Part shown: positions 21,201 to 29,347 of the stretch, in pieces | Position numbering within the stretch: the first letter of the stretch is position 1 | Layout of the letters: each line of letters starts with the position of its first letter | Source: Hortaea werneckii | Taxonomy: Eukaryota > Ascomycota > Dothideomycetes > Mycosphaerellales > Teratosphaeriaceae | Reading direction: 5' to 3' | NCBI GenBank assembly: GCA_037044905.1 | Contig: JBAOKB010000105.1 | Location: 1 to 64,000 of the forward strand | Length of the DNA stretch: 64,000 nt | Program-made: the position numbers and the translations under genes | The notes under the pieces: model-generated | What the model was told of the DNA's origin: nothing | The model's input: only the letters and a program-made list of their open reading frames with translations | Databases searched by the model: none

Positions 21201-22421
21201 TCCGGTTCGCAGAGTGGTACAGTCATCGCATCCATTGACCCCGGCTACACAACCACCACAAACTATGTGACGACTTCATACACTAGCGACAGCGTTTCGA
21301 CAGTGCCCCCGACCGGATCCACCCAAGGAACGGTAATTACCAAGGTGTATGTTGGTTATATTACTACTACCAACTACGGCACCGGCGCTCAGGCTACTAC
21401 GATATTTAGTACTGTCGCGCCATCCGGTTCGCAAAGCGGTACCGTCATTGCGTCAATTGATCCAGGGTACACGACTTCAACAACCTGCGTCGCTGGAAAC
21501 ACTCCTGGTAATTCCACGAGAACAGTGGTCTCTCCTACTGGATCTAACCAAGGCTCCGTCGTTGTCTCTAGCACACCAGGGTACACAACGATTACCACGC
21601 AGTATCTTGTCAGCAGATCGAGTCAGACCGCCATTCAGACAAGCACATCAGCGACTCCCAGCAGCTGTCAGTCCGGCACAATTGTCGTATCCTACCCTGT
21701 TCCCTTCCAAACGGCCGAGTGCTCGACCAATGGGTATCTCATCCAGCGGAAGACCTTGTACTCTGTCGACATTGAGACTGGAGATACAACATCTATTGCT
21801 ACGCTCAATGTCGATGGAAACGTCAACGGCATTGGATACAACGTCAAAGATAACCTTCTTTACGGCACTGTAAGCAGCTCAACAAACCCTCGGATCATAT
21901 CCTTCAATGCGCAGGGCGAGGTTTCCAATGTTCTATCCGCCACTGCTTCTGTTGTTGGCGATGTCGACGAGAACGGTAATTTCTGGCTGGCGGACTCCAG
22001 TTCAGGATCTTGGCGACAGTACAGCCTTACCCGCGGCTCAGCATCTTTGATAGCTTCAGGCAATTTCGGGACTGGATACGCATTCTACGACTGGGCCTAC
22101 ATCCCCGGCACCGGCGATTACCTCTGGTCCTTGAATCAGTACAACAGCCTGACCTATTTGATCCGATTTGACAGATCGAGTAAACGGATGAGCGCGATCG
22201 GAAACTACGGTAACATTGCCGCCAACGCCGTTTGGGGCGCCATGTACGCCGGAAACGGTGGGCGTATGTTCGCTTCCGACAACACTGGTGGGCAGATCTG
22301 GAGTTTCGACGTCCGGAACTCTACAATCAGCCGGTCGAATGCTCAGTTGATCTCACAAGGCCCGTCGACTAGCTCGAATGACGGAGCGAGGTGTCTCAAT
22401 GCCAATGCCATTCCTGTGTAG
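15291..22421 (+). CDS. Giant Ser/Thr-rich mucin-like wall protein with C-terminal beta-propeller-like domain
   Basis: Single 7.1-kb exon, 2376 aa. The start at 15291 is chosen because it begins a good signal peptide (MRLAIAAAGLAAFTNRVGA); the frame upstream would bury it. A basic motif (QLVKRSP) near residue 65 could be a Kex2-type site. From about residue 100 to 1900 it is almost only Ser, Thr, Ala, Pro and Asn with many NST/NTT sites, so heavy O- and N-glycosylation is expected. Degenerate ~30-aa repeats lie at 17700-18150 and 19240-19860. Near 1905-2140 come flocculin-type repeats (PPTGSTQGTVITKV). The last ~230 residues are non-repetitive, starting NGYLIQRKTLYSVD, and resemble the DUF6923 propeller-like domain. 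No GPI signal or C-terminal membrane segment. Likely secreted, wall-bound adhesin or coat protein. Confidence 0.88.
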   Translation: MRLAIAAAGLAAFTNRVGAEAGSRLEDTYVIDNSEQQSTHVLHHHEEDASPWWQRAWAAGSQLVKRSPKPQDDQNAPVASGTGAVTDDLCSGVQVVTSTITPVTTATVTTTKETTTTQFIYPSQGTTFDPNDEKTVVITPSDYGVNLPPVTTTVTRYPSDHSWGHSWTAGSWNSECEGNTATYTVTISEIEMPVTSTIYSGVESVTATGTSAEPDQDTTKLNPAGPETVTKTVTISNVEIPWTTTKPTSQEVVTSMFTTTIDGSNGGVFETTTIVQGSGPQTTVAMQPGETAESMDRPSYVYTTVTYTSRLSPPFQNPNDTSAIAATASTSLPTTNDIQPPNFSLTTVTSTFQVPASTAIETQYTTTLVSGNSTQTVVVTERPSDLPASTAIGTQYTTTFVSGNDTQSVVVTEGPSNSQSSLLSSSPASEPNLTSTFTNTANGRPNSRSSSQVSSTWSSAQETSTAFPNVTSTAGQQSASSTLPTSLSSSEMQSGTSSTLVPGTNPTIPSGTQPTSMSGSTSSTLLDGQPITPSAPASNGTSSAPSGSQSNSMQSGRTTASSTTQSTTRPGLTSTVASNEQNVTSPTSSSVQSSSIFSSTSQLSSGHQPSTTTNASTISNAFSGLQPSRSSDSSSVAISQPLTSQSSSSRPQESSTVPSASSSFSGSQPSSNSSVSSPTQSSASLSSQSSTLVSPQPSNLPNTSTTAASTSMSLQPSGVANSTTAELQPSSGSESSTTTPSSSLNFSGLQPTRSSNGSTLASTKAPPSISSTMSEPQASTSLDSSSVQSLTLSSSSGSNAPPVASSNSSLAVPPTSRTSPGVQSSSSANVSAGPLTTSSTSLGGQVSSSSNSSLAMPPTSSTSQGAQTSSSANSSIAALPTFSASQGSQTSSSPSSSIVPPLTSAASSGLQPSSLFNTSTAPPPTSSIASGLQPSRSANSSTASLSSSAVFSGPQSSISSTSSSGSLPTSGALSNSSILSSSTSSMSSNSSTAPPSISSSSLNSSETQAPTVSASVTSMPNLTSTSLGGLSSTTPISTSPTFNLTSSAQSSTLPASMSSGVSLSSMSSVQPTASNSTSLQPETSSTSTVAPPLTSAPSSGGQLPTSSGSNSTFEYSPSQRSRSSTSMQNTTSELSMTEPTTSSSSSTLTSGSSSSGLNTTSSVPDASISSTSGSSAVASPSFTSATNLTMTLSQSQPTSSLTSEQDLTSALPSTQSSSSSISMAPTSLASGNTTTASSTISGSSTLISASSSTSVETSSSLAENTTTSRSVAPGSESGSPSSSSTFLAPTSSAAANATDASTMSSIQSSAASNTATVSSITGSPSSVAGSTTSASSLSSVSSSVAGNTTSAGSLSAAPASSSSTSLVPTNSAADNLTMTSSTSVASSSSSSTPLAPTSSGAGNSASVSSLSAGPSSTSSTSLASTSSAADNSTMTSSLSVAPSSSVSTSLASTSSLADNSTMTSSISAAPSSSSSTSVTSLAPTSSVAGNSTTASSMDAEPSSSSSISRAPTSSGASSAANSTALSSSTLSSLSSVAGGNSTSIASTTSESLTSTAPSTSSDNNVGSESTFSSSLATNASSTMLSSLSSVSAEPTGLTPSQQPETASSIISTFSSSAAANTSSTTDSPSSIPEVTRSTTSQESEVTSSTESTPTSSTANNASSTTNSTISSVSADPTRLTTSQESNTASSNESTSSSPTNSASSVTSTTSSVPEETSISTTSQDSETFSSTDVVSPSISSISMAPTSPTVANSTTFSSESAAPSSVESLSASSSVEAPPSSTTAADTTSPPPSSSMPGDTSVSTTSQQSDTVSSTESVSTSSSTEPSPSSTAVTDTTSSSSSEPAETSSSTSSQESDTVSSTESISASSTSAPSSSSVPVETSSSTTSQESDTLSSTEPVSASSTSSVSPSYDTITTFVYTQYGSDSVTTVPPTGSTQGTVITKVFVGYVTTTNYGSEQQPGTSFSTVPPSGSQSGTVIASIDPGYTTTTNYVTTSYTSDSVSTVPPTGSTQGTVITKVYVGYITTTNYGTGAQATTIFSTVAPSGSQSGTVIASIDPGYTTSTTCVAGNTPGNSTRTVVSPTGSNQGSVVVSSTPGYTTITTQYLVSRSSQTAIQTSTSATPSSCQSGTIVVSYPVPFQTAECSTNGYLIQRKTLYSVDIETGDTTSIATLNVDGNVNGIGYNVKDNLLYGTVSSSTNPRIISFNAQGEVSNVLSATASVVGDVDENGNFWLADSSSGSWRQYSLTRGSASLIASGNFGTGYAFYDWAYIPGTGDYLWSLNQYNSLTYLIRFDRSSKRMSAIGNYGNIAANAVWGAMYAGNGGRMFASDNTGGQIWSFDVRNSTISRSNAQLISQGPSTSSNDGARCLNANAIPV
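21040..21485 (+). repeat. Tandem 222-bp (74-aa) flocculin-like repeat inside the wall-protein gene
   Basis: Two adjacent copies of a 74-residue unit, each with PPTGSTQGTVITKV, GYVTTTNYG or GYITTTNYG, and SGSQSGTVIASIDPGYTT. The phrase GGATCTAC (21093) recurs at 21315 as GGATCCAC, giving a 222-bp period. The DNA is diverged at third positions, so the duplication is not recent. Confidence 0.75.
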
Positions 22422-22501
22422 AATAACCTAGATGTAGATTCCTATAGTAGGAGAGGACTAAAAAGTACTCCCGCATCATCGCTAATTACAAATGTGAGTA
22501 T

Positions 22502-22639
22502 CGTTCGGTAGGCCGCTACGAGCGGATGTAGGACGTCCGTTAGAGAAGAGATGCTACATTTTCGTTGAATGAGAATGCTCGTAACCGTTTCGGTAGGCCG
22601 TTACAAGCGGACATGAGGCGCCTTTTAATGAAGAGACGT
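22502..22639. repeat. Two-copy direct repeat after the wall-protein gene
   Basis: About 53 bp starting CGTTCGGTAGGCCGCTACGA (22502-22554) recurs as CGTTTCGGTAGGCCGTTACA (22586-22639), 84 bp apart. It is probably decayed repeat DNA; no gene is seen in it. Confidence 0.65.
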
Positions 22640-22690
22640 GGGGAGACACCTGCTGAAACATCAAGCGCTGCTACTACCGATAGTATACTC

Positions 22691-23050
22691 TTCCCAGAAT
22701 ACCAAGTCCTTTTCTAGGCCGGTAGGCCCTTCCCAGCGCTCCAATCCCTTCCTAGAATTAGGAGAAGCCCATTTCCCAGAGTGTCAAGTGCCCTTCTGGA
22801 TCGGCAGACTCTTCCCGTATTTCGCATTCTCCCCAGGCTCAAATGGTTCTTTTTCAGAATCAAAGTCTCTTTTTAGGTCCACGGAGGCGCTTCCCAGAGC
22901 ATCAGATTCGTCCTAGGGCCAGAGAGTCTCTTCATACAGCATCGGCTTCTCTCCAAAATCGGGGAATCTCTTCCTAGAGAATCAAATTTCCAGGACCGTG
23001 GAGTCTTCTCCCACAGCATGATGTCCTCTCTAGACCCATATGACGCTCTA
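22691..23050. repeat. Degenerate ~40-bp minisatellite, about nine units
   Basis: Units begin near 22691, 22730, 22773, 22812, 22852, 22891, 22931, 22971 and 23007. Each opens with a form of TTCCCAGAGCATCAAG and contains CCTTTCTAGGNCC followed by GGAGNCTC. Unit length is 39-43 bp (the last about 36). Divergence is high, so the array is old. Confidence 0.75.
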
Positions 23051-23501
23051 AGAAGAGCGTCATGTCCTCGCAAGATCATGGACCATGGTCCTCCAGAACC
23101 TTCGACACTCATTCACAACAGAAGACAGTGCATGGACGCGGCCGATGGACATGGGAACGATTTCTGTACTCGGCATGATGATGAATTCAATGATCCTTGC
23201 AGGACCTACACGCTCGACAAGACCGTAGGCTTTTGGCTCAGAATTCCAGTAAGTCCTCTATCCGTCCTCATTCCGCCCCGGCTCAGATAATAGTTTTTAG
23301 TGCAAGGGACAACCAGGCGTGAACAACTGGGGAAGATTTCGGTGCGGCCACTCGGGATGCAACGTTGCCCGCGCCAATCAACTCGACATTCGACTCCACT
23401 GGATGGAGAACCATTTGCCGCAGCTCTTGAGTGGCGAACGGCCGGGGAATGAGGAATCTGGCACGGAAGCTGCTGATGGCGATGAGGAATACGAAGAGTA
23501 G
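23018..23501 (+). CDS. Small two-exon protein with C2H2-like finger
   Basis: Exons 23018-23248 and 23301-23501 join in phase 0 through a canonical GTAAGT...TTTTTAG intron and give 143 aa. The second exon carries C-x4-C-x12-H-x5-H (CGHSGC then HWMENH), a C2H2-like zinc-binding pattern, and ends in an acidic tail. The start is uncertain: ATG 23018 lies inside the last minisatellite unit and ATG 23131 is an alternative. No signal peptide. Function unknown; DNA or RNA binding is only a guess from the finger. It could be a young lineage-specific gene. Confidence 0.5.
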
Positions 23502-24403
23502 GTTCGAGGGTGAACAAGCACTTCGTATGCCACCCTATTCGCCGCTCGGTATTCAACTTATTGACGAAGGAAGGGGGGATCGTCGTGGCTGAGTTTGGAA
23601 CGCGCAATACACATGCTGACGTACAGTACGTTGGACTACTTGATATGCCGCCGTAAAGCTGAGAGACACCAACGCTCTGCGACAAAGCCTAAAGCCTCGG
23701 CAGAACCAACGAAATGCGACCGTTCTCAAGATCCAGATCATACGCTCACGCACCCGGCTTCTACCACGGAGTATCATTAGACGTACAATGACGGAGAGAT
23801 CCTTGTATCTGTCCACCAAGTTGTCTCCAAGAGTTGGGAGTTCACACGGCATTAGAGTTTCGCCCGCTGACGCAATAACTACGCAATACCGCATCCCTTC
23901 CCCTCCAGATCAGCTCAAGAATCTTGCCTCCAGACTCTTGAACCAGGAAACAGCTCTTCGCAAGGGTGATAAGCTGCACAGCTCTTTTTTAGCTACTTCC
24001 CTGGAAAGGCCTCCCAGGAAGCAAGAAGCAAGCTTTTACACGTGGAAAAGTTGGAAACCGATGCTGCAAGATCAGCGAGAGGCGGGTCTTCCGACTTTCT
24101 GGTCCGGCGTATCACGGTAGGTACATCATGCAAATAGTGGTAGTGTCTATGCAGATCAGTCATAATTTGGACGAAGGCGGGAAATGATGGCATTGGGTCA
24201 TGACGCACAGTGGCTGAGAGGTAGAAGAGGACGAGATGTAAATAAAGGAGGGGATCCAAGAGCTGGAAAAGGAAAAGAATAGCAGTCGCACATCTCCCCC
24301 ATTCATCGCATATCACACGGGATTCTCTGCAATTGCGCAACGACACTTGACCTGTCTCTTTAGTAACATTGTAAGGAAAAGGAGATAAGAGACAACAGCA
24401 AAC
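23502..24403. other. Intergenic, no supported gene
   Basis: About 900 bp with overlapping short frames on both strands that lack domains or splice-consistent extensions. The last ~150 bp is probably the promoter and leader of the Gly/Ser-rich gene. Confidence 0.5.
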
Positions 24404-25723
24404 ATGTCCAAACTCATCCACAAGCTCGAAGACAAGCTCGGCGGACATGGCGGGTCGTCGAACGGGTCATCCTCCGGCGCCCAGAACGGTGGCAGTGGAG
24501 CGCAGAAGTATGCCGAGCAAGGCGGCAAGTACGCACAACAGCACCTACAAGGCTCCGGCGGTGGTCAGAGTGGAAGCGGCTTGGAGACTGCACAGAATAA
24601 GGCGGGCGAGATGTACGCGAAGCATCAGGCCCAGTCGGCTCTAGGAGGCGGTGGCGGGTCGAGTGGCCTTGGTGGTATGACAGGCGGTAGTGGGTCCGGA
24701 GCCGGTGCAGGTGCTCTAGGTGGCGCTGCGGGCGTTGCGGGCGTCGGTGGTGGTGCTGCTGCTATGAGCGGACGCGGAAAGGAAGATAGCAAACTTGGCG
24801 GGTATGCTGATGAGGCGAAAGATGCGTATGGCTCGTCGACTGGCGGGTCGAGCCGGACTGACGACTTGAGGCACCCGGTTGGAAGCGCTGGCAGTAAGGG
24901 ATACAGTGGCAGTACCACCGATGGCGCGACGAGTGGCTCCGGCCTGCCGGTGGATCGCGATGGGTACGGCGTCTCGGATGTTCCACGCTCTCGGGGTGGC
25001 GGCGTGACGAACGATTCGAAAGGATTCAGCTCAGGACCCCAGTCTTCGCTGGAGAACCGGGACTCGATTCCTACTGCAGGCGGCCGTGTGCCTGGCTCGA
25101 GCGGTGGTGATCACCATTACGGCCGTGATGCTGCCATGGTCGGTGGCGCTGGTGCGGCGGGCGCTGGGGCTTATGAGCATGGGAAGCACCGTGGTGAGCC
25201 AGAGACTGGGTCGTTGGGTCGCGATGCGTACAGCTCTTCTACGAAGCAGGCCGGCACGGCCAGCACGTCTACTGGCGGCTATGGATCTTCTGCCGAGCCT
25301 GGCATGAGGACTACGTCCGGCGGGGCTTACGGCTCGTCCACCAGTGGCTATGGATCCGCTGGGGAGCCGGGCACGAGGAATGTGTCTGGAGGCAGCTACG
25401 CACCTGCCGGCACTACAGGCAGCTCATACACCAACGATCCCGCGCGAGACGCCGCTGCGCACCATGACCGCTATGGCGGACCAGTAGCAGGTGGCGCGGT
25501 GGGCGGCATGACGGATGGCGTGGGTCGCTCGGGCACGACCAAGTCTTCCGACTCGACTCAGCCGCGCATGTCGACGGAAACGGGGAGCTCAGGCGGACAA
25601 TACGGTGGACATGGTGGACATGGAGTAGCCCCGGAGAAGAAACTGGGGACGGCGGTGGGAAATGCGTATGAGGCGGGGTACCGGGACGCGATGGCTCATA
25701 TGGCAGCTGAACGGGGAGAGTAA
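24404..25723 (+). CDS. Gly/Ser-rich disordered stress-type protein
   Basis: Single exon, 439 aa, starting MSKLIHKLEDKLGGHGG. Fungal proteins with this opening (SK-hydrophobic-HK-E-KL-GGH) are hydrophilin or dehydrin-like and often stress-induced. The body is dominated by Gly, Ser, Ala, Thr and Tyr with imperfect repeats (GAYGSSTSGYGS, GEPGTRNVSGGSY). A poly-Gly/Ala stretch at about 85-125 (GAGAGALGGAAGVAGVGGG) is weakly hydrophobic but not a membrane helix. The C-terminus is short and amphipathic (AYEAGYRDAMAHMAAE). No signal peptide. Likely intrinsically disordered cytosolic protectant; the role is inferred from composition. Confidence 0.82.
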   Translation: MSKLIHKLEDKLGGHGGSSNGSSSGAQNGGSGAQKYAEQGGKYAQQHLQGSGGGQSGSGLETAQNKAGEMYAKHQAQSALGGGGGSSGLGGMTGGSGSGAGAGALGGAAGVAGVGGGAAAMSGRGKEDSKLGGYADEAKDAYGSSTGGSSRTDDLRHPVGSAGSKGYSGSTTDGATSGSGLPVDRDGYGVSDVPRSRGGGVTNDSKGFSSGPQSSLENRDSIPTAGGRVPGSSGGDHHYGRDAAMVGGAGAAGAGAYEHGKHRGEPETGSLGRDAYSSSTKQAGTASTSTGGYGSSAEPGMRTTSGGAYGSSTSGYGSAGEPGTRNVSGGSYAPAGTTGSSYTNDPARDAAAHHDRYGGPVAGGAVGGMTDGVGRSGTTKSSDSTQPRMSTETGSSGGQYGGHGGHGVAPEKKLGTAVGNAYEAGYRDAMAHMAAERGE

Positions 25724-26164
25724 TTGTTAGTTTTGTCCATGGTATACGAGCATACTAGGATCTTATATGGACGGGCGTAATAAATGTATACATTACCTGA
25801 GAGGAGTTCGCCGCCATCGGAGTCTGGCAATAGACGACGCCGATACAGTACCTCCTCCTTCCTGATGTAGCTTAGCGTGGCGCGTCTACTGCGCCGGCAG
25901 CTACCCTAAGCTGCCTCGCTGCCTAGGTGTCCTTTAACATGTGAAGTACAGCGACCTCATCGAACGTACACCTTGGGCAACGTGTATACCAACCCAACAC
26001 TACCCACATCTCCGACAATACCAACACCACCTCAACAAACATTCGACCTCTTTACTGACGGTCATTGCCATGTCGTCCTCCGACCTCTAGGGTTACCCTA
26101 CAACTGCATCCGTCATCGTCCCCATCCATCAACACCACCACCTCCTCCTCCCACGACGACGACG
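25724..26164. other. Intergenic: promoter and leader of the HRD1 gene
   Basis: 440 bp between tandem genes. The frame extending upstream of 26165 lacks an ATG and is Pro/Thr-rich leader (CCACCACCTCC tracts), so it was not included in the CDS. Confidence 0.5.
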
Positions 26165-28729
26165 ATGCGCCTCGCGTACTATGCCGGCGCATCCACCGCT
26201 GCCGCCGCTGCCGCCCTCCTCAAGGCCTTCCATCAACGCCCCAACTTCTATAGCGCCACCGTCTACCTGGCTCAGTCCAACGCCTGCCTGCTCATCTTGA
26301 CCAATCTCTGTCTGGTTGCAGCATGCAGCCTCATGTATGGCCTGCAGCGCCTGCTGTACGGCCGGCTCCGCCCCATCGAGATCGAGCAGCTGAGTGAGAA
26401 GGCCTGGTATGCCGTCCTCGACACTCTGCTCGCCATGCCCAGTTTCCGGGAAGAGGTCGGCAGCTGGCTGTTGACCATGTTTGTGCTGTTGTTGGCCGGC
26501 AAGGTATGGGGCTGGATTGGCGAAGGAAGGGTCGATATCCTGGAACAGCAGCCGCCTGCGAATCCTCGTCTGTTCCATTTCCGACTCGCGACAAGCTTGC
26601 TGCTGAGTGTAGCGTTCGACCTGTGGATGTTGAGTTACTGCGTCGAGACGGTCATGGCCAACCCTAGGCCGGGCATGATGGTCATCTTTACCTTCGAATT
26701 CGCCGTACTCGGTGTCTTCTCGACATTCACACTGGCGAGATATTGCTTGGCCGTGCTACAGACGCGATTGGAGAAGAAGCAGATGGAGGAGGCCATTGAA
26801 GCTAGAAAGATCGAAATTAGAGCCGAGAGAGCGGCAGTGAGGCAGAACGAAACCGAAGACGGAACACCGCTTCCAGCATCAGCGCCGGACGACGAGCCGA
26901 TAGAGGTGGATGAGAATGAGGTGGACATACCCGGCTGGGAGGACAAGCGAAGATACCTGTTCGCACTGGAGGTCTTCACTGACTTTGTCAAGATGATGAT
27001 TTACCTCGTCTTCTTCACTGTCAGCATCACCTTCAATGGACTTCCTATGCACATAATGCGGGACGTATACATGACTTTCGCCTCATTCAGCAAGCGAGTG
27101 TCGGATTACATGGCTTACAGAAAGGCGACAAGCGACATGAATACCCGCTATCCGGACGCCACGACCGAAGAAATCAGAGGCGATGCATGTATAGTATGCA
27201 GAGAAAGTATGGTTGCATGGGAACAACCAGCCGACGGGCAAGCTCAGCCAGACGGACAACCACCAGCGCCTGCACCTGCACCTGCACCTCAGCGAAGGCG
27301 AGATGAGGGTCTGCGAGCAAAGAAGCTTCCTTGTGGTCATATCCTACATTTGCGGTGCTTGAAGGCTTGGCTGGAGAGGCAACAGGTGTGTCCAACTTGC
27401 AGAAGACCTGTAGTCACGCAACCGGAAGCAGGGCAGCAGGCACAGCCAGGTCAACCGGGCCAGCCGAACATGCCAAGAGTACCCGGTATACCTGGAGCAC
27501 CCGGAGCAGGTGGAGTGGGACAGCAAAGACCAGCTGGGCAAAACCGAGCACGTATCTTCAATCTGGGACCGATCCGTATCGGCTTTCTCAATGGACCCGG
27601 CGACCAAATACAGAACATTGTCAACCAAATGCGGAATCCTCAAGCGGCCCAAGATGCAGCAGCTGGACAGGCAGATGCCGCTATCCCTGGTGCTGCACAG
27701 CAAGGCCCAAACCACCTCGGCCTACAGGTGCCATATGCTGCCGGAGCCGCTGGGCAACCGGGGGTGGCAGGCTTGCGTGGAAGATCGCCAGCGTCTACAC
27801 AGGTGCAGATGTTACAGCTGGAGCAAAGATTGATGCACGATGCACACAATCTCGGCATTGAGCAGCAGCAGCTAGCTACCCTCCGTATGATGGAGGCTGA
27901 ACTTGCGAGATTAAGAGCCAGCCACTTACCAGCTCACCAGCCTGTAGGCACGGCGTCAGCAGCTCAAAGACAGCAGCTGGGACTTCAACAGGGCATACCA
28001 GGTTTCAACATGCCCTTTGGAAGTGTGCCCGAGTATTCATTATCCGGCAACCAGCAGCAGACTATGATGTCTGGCGACGAGAACCTGCCACAGGGCTTGG
28101 TGTTGCCAGAAGGGTGGTCACTCTTGCCATTGAGACGTCAGAATCCCGGCACTGTGCCACCTCAAGCAGCCTATCAAGTAGCTCAACAACAGCAGAGTTC
28201 GCAACCGCCAATTCAGACGACTACGAACGGTCCAACTGCAGGGCCCACTGCGCAACTGCCGACGAGCGCCCCTCCGAGAGAACTTCAGCAACAGACACAG
28301 ACGAGCGGTCCGACTGATGACCGAGGCTCGCCGCTGTTCGTGCCGGCTCAGCAGGACCAGACTCCCGTGGTCCCAGCGGCGGAGCCCACAACGTCAACCA
28401 ACCCGCCGGCCTCTACAACGTCGCAGCCCCAGACTCAACCATCAATCCAACCCAACGCCAGCAGTGTAGCGACACAACCCTCCCCGGCTCCTGTCGAGCA
28501 AGCTGCATCGTCTACAGAACCAGAAAAAGAGCAGACCGCCTCGGCACCATGGACTTCCAATAGCGACAACGGCTGGTCATTTATCGACCAGCCAACGGAG
28601 AGCTCGTCGGCAACCGAGCCGCCAACCAATCTGGCAGCTAGCCAAGCCATGGATCATAGCCAGACTGGGAAAGGAAAAGGACGAGCGGTGGAAGTTGAAG
28701 ATGTACCTGATGAGGATGATAAGTCGTAG
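26165..28729 (+). CDS. HRD1: ER-associated degradation E3 ubiquitin ligase HRD1 (synoviolin)
   Basis: Single exon, 854 aa. ATG 26165 starts the conserved MRLAYYAGASTAAAAA membrane entry. Several hydrophobic helices fill residues 1-300 (for example LLILTNLCLVAACSLMYGL, WLLTMFVLLLAGKVWGWI, MVIFTFEFAVLGVFSTF and MIYLVFFTVSITF), as in the Hrd1 retrotranslocation channel. A RING-H2 follows at about 342-416 (CIVC, then CGHILHLRCLKAWL, then CPTC), interrupted by a Pro/Ala/Gln insert. The C-terminal 430 residues are Gln/Pro/Ala-rich and disordered, ending in an acidic tail (EVEDVPDEDDKS). Hrd1 sits in the ER membrane with Hrd3 and Der1 and ubiquitinates misfolded proteins. Tail longer than in yeast, usual for filamentous fungi. 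Confidence 0.93.
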   Translation: MRLAYYAGASTAAAAAALLKAFHQRPNFYSATVYLAQSNACLLILTNLCLVAACSLMYGLQRLLYGRLRPIEIEQLSEKAWYAVLDTLLAMPSFREEVGSWLLTMFVLLLAGKVWGWIGEGRVDILEQQPPANPRLFHFRLATSLLLSVAFDLWMLSYCVETVMANPRPGMMVIFTFEFAVLGVFSTFTLARYCLAVLQTRLEKKQMEEAIEARKIEIRAERAAVRQNETEDGTPLPASAPDDEPIEVDENEVDIPGWEDKRRYLFALEVFTDFVKMMIYLVFFTVSITFNGLPMHIMRDVYMTFASFSKRVSDYMAYRKATSDMNTRYPDATTEEIRGDACIVCRESMVAWEQPADGQAQPDGQPPAPAPAPAPQRRRDEGLRAKKLPCGHILHLRCLKAWLERQQVCPTCRRPVVTQPEAGQQAQPGQPGQPNMPRVPGIPGAPGAGGVGQQRPAGQNRARIFNLGPIRIGFLNGPGDQIQNIVNQMRNPQAAQDAAAGQADAAIPGAAQQGPNHLGLQVPYAAGAAGQPGVAGLRGRSPASTQVQMLQLEQRLMHDAHNLGIEQQQLATLRMMEAELARLRASHLPAHQPVGTASAAQRQQLGLQQGIPGFNMPFGSVPEYSLSGNQQQTMMSGDENLPQGLVLPEGWSLLPLRRQNPGTVPPQAAYQVAQQQQSSQPPIQTTTNGPTAGPTAQLPTSAPPRELQQQTQTSGPTDDRGSPLFVPAQQDQTPVVPAAEPTTSTNPPASTTSQPQTQPSIQPNASSVATQPSPAPVEQAASSTEPEKEQTASAPWTSNSDNGWSFIDQPTESSSATEPPTNLAASQAMDHSQTGKGKGRAVEVEDVPDEDDKS

Positions 28730-28918
28730 TTTTACTTCAGGTTCCCGTGGGGACAATGAATATGCAATAATGATACCCTACCCATTGTCTGTGTAGCTAT
28801 ATGTCTGCTTCACCACAATTCAGCAAAGTCATATAACACATTCGACCATCCTAAACTCCCCACTAAACCCACCCACCCCTTGCCCCTTTTCCCCCCTTCT
28901 CTCCTCTCATCCCCCTCC

Positions 28919-29347
28919 TTAAAACCTCTTACACCTAAAACTGCCCACATTCATCATACTCTGCTTCCTAGCCTGGAGACTATTATGCGTACTAAACTTC
29001 CCCTTAATCCCCTTAATATTCGCTTTCCCCTTACACCCCTTCCCCTTCCAGAGATCGCACTTCAGGTGGCCGTCGAGCGACATGACGGGTAGGCCGTTGC
29101 CGGTAGAAGTCTTGCATTGCTTGTCGTCGGCGCGGAGCTTCCAGCATTTGCCGCCGTTGGCGCCGCAGACCCAGACGTGCAGCGGGCTGCCTTTGCCGCG
29201 GGCTTCGAGGACGTGGTAGGGGGTGGAAGGGTCGGAGGAGGAGATGTCCGGGACGGGAACGCCGGTTGGGTCGGTTAGGGTGCTGTCTGAGGGGGAGACC
29301 CAGGCTGAGGCTAGGGCGGCGAGGGTGAGGAGGTTGAGGAGTTGCAT
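28919..29347 (-). CDS. Small secreted cysteine-containing protein, candidate effector
   Basis: Single exon, 142 aa. Signal peptide MQLLNLLTLAALASAWVS, then a Ser/Thr/Asp/Pro-rich stretch and a region with six cysteines (VCGANGGKC, QCKTS, KCDLWKGKGCKG, FRCKRF), enough for three disulfides. Basic C-terminal half. There is no homologue I can name. Size, secretion signal and even cysteine number fit a fungal effector or antimicrobial-like secreted protein, but that is inference. It is convergent with HRD1 (tail to tail) and has a T-rich upstream region. Confidence 0.75.
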   Translation of the reverse strand: MQLLNLLTLAALASAWVSPSDSTLTDPTGVPVPDISSSDPSTPYHVLEARGKGSPLHVWVCGANGGKCWKLRADDKQCKTSTGNGLPVMSLDGHLKCDLWKGKGCKGKANIKGIKGKFSTHNSLQARKQSMMNVGSFRCKRF

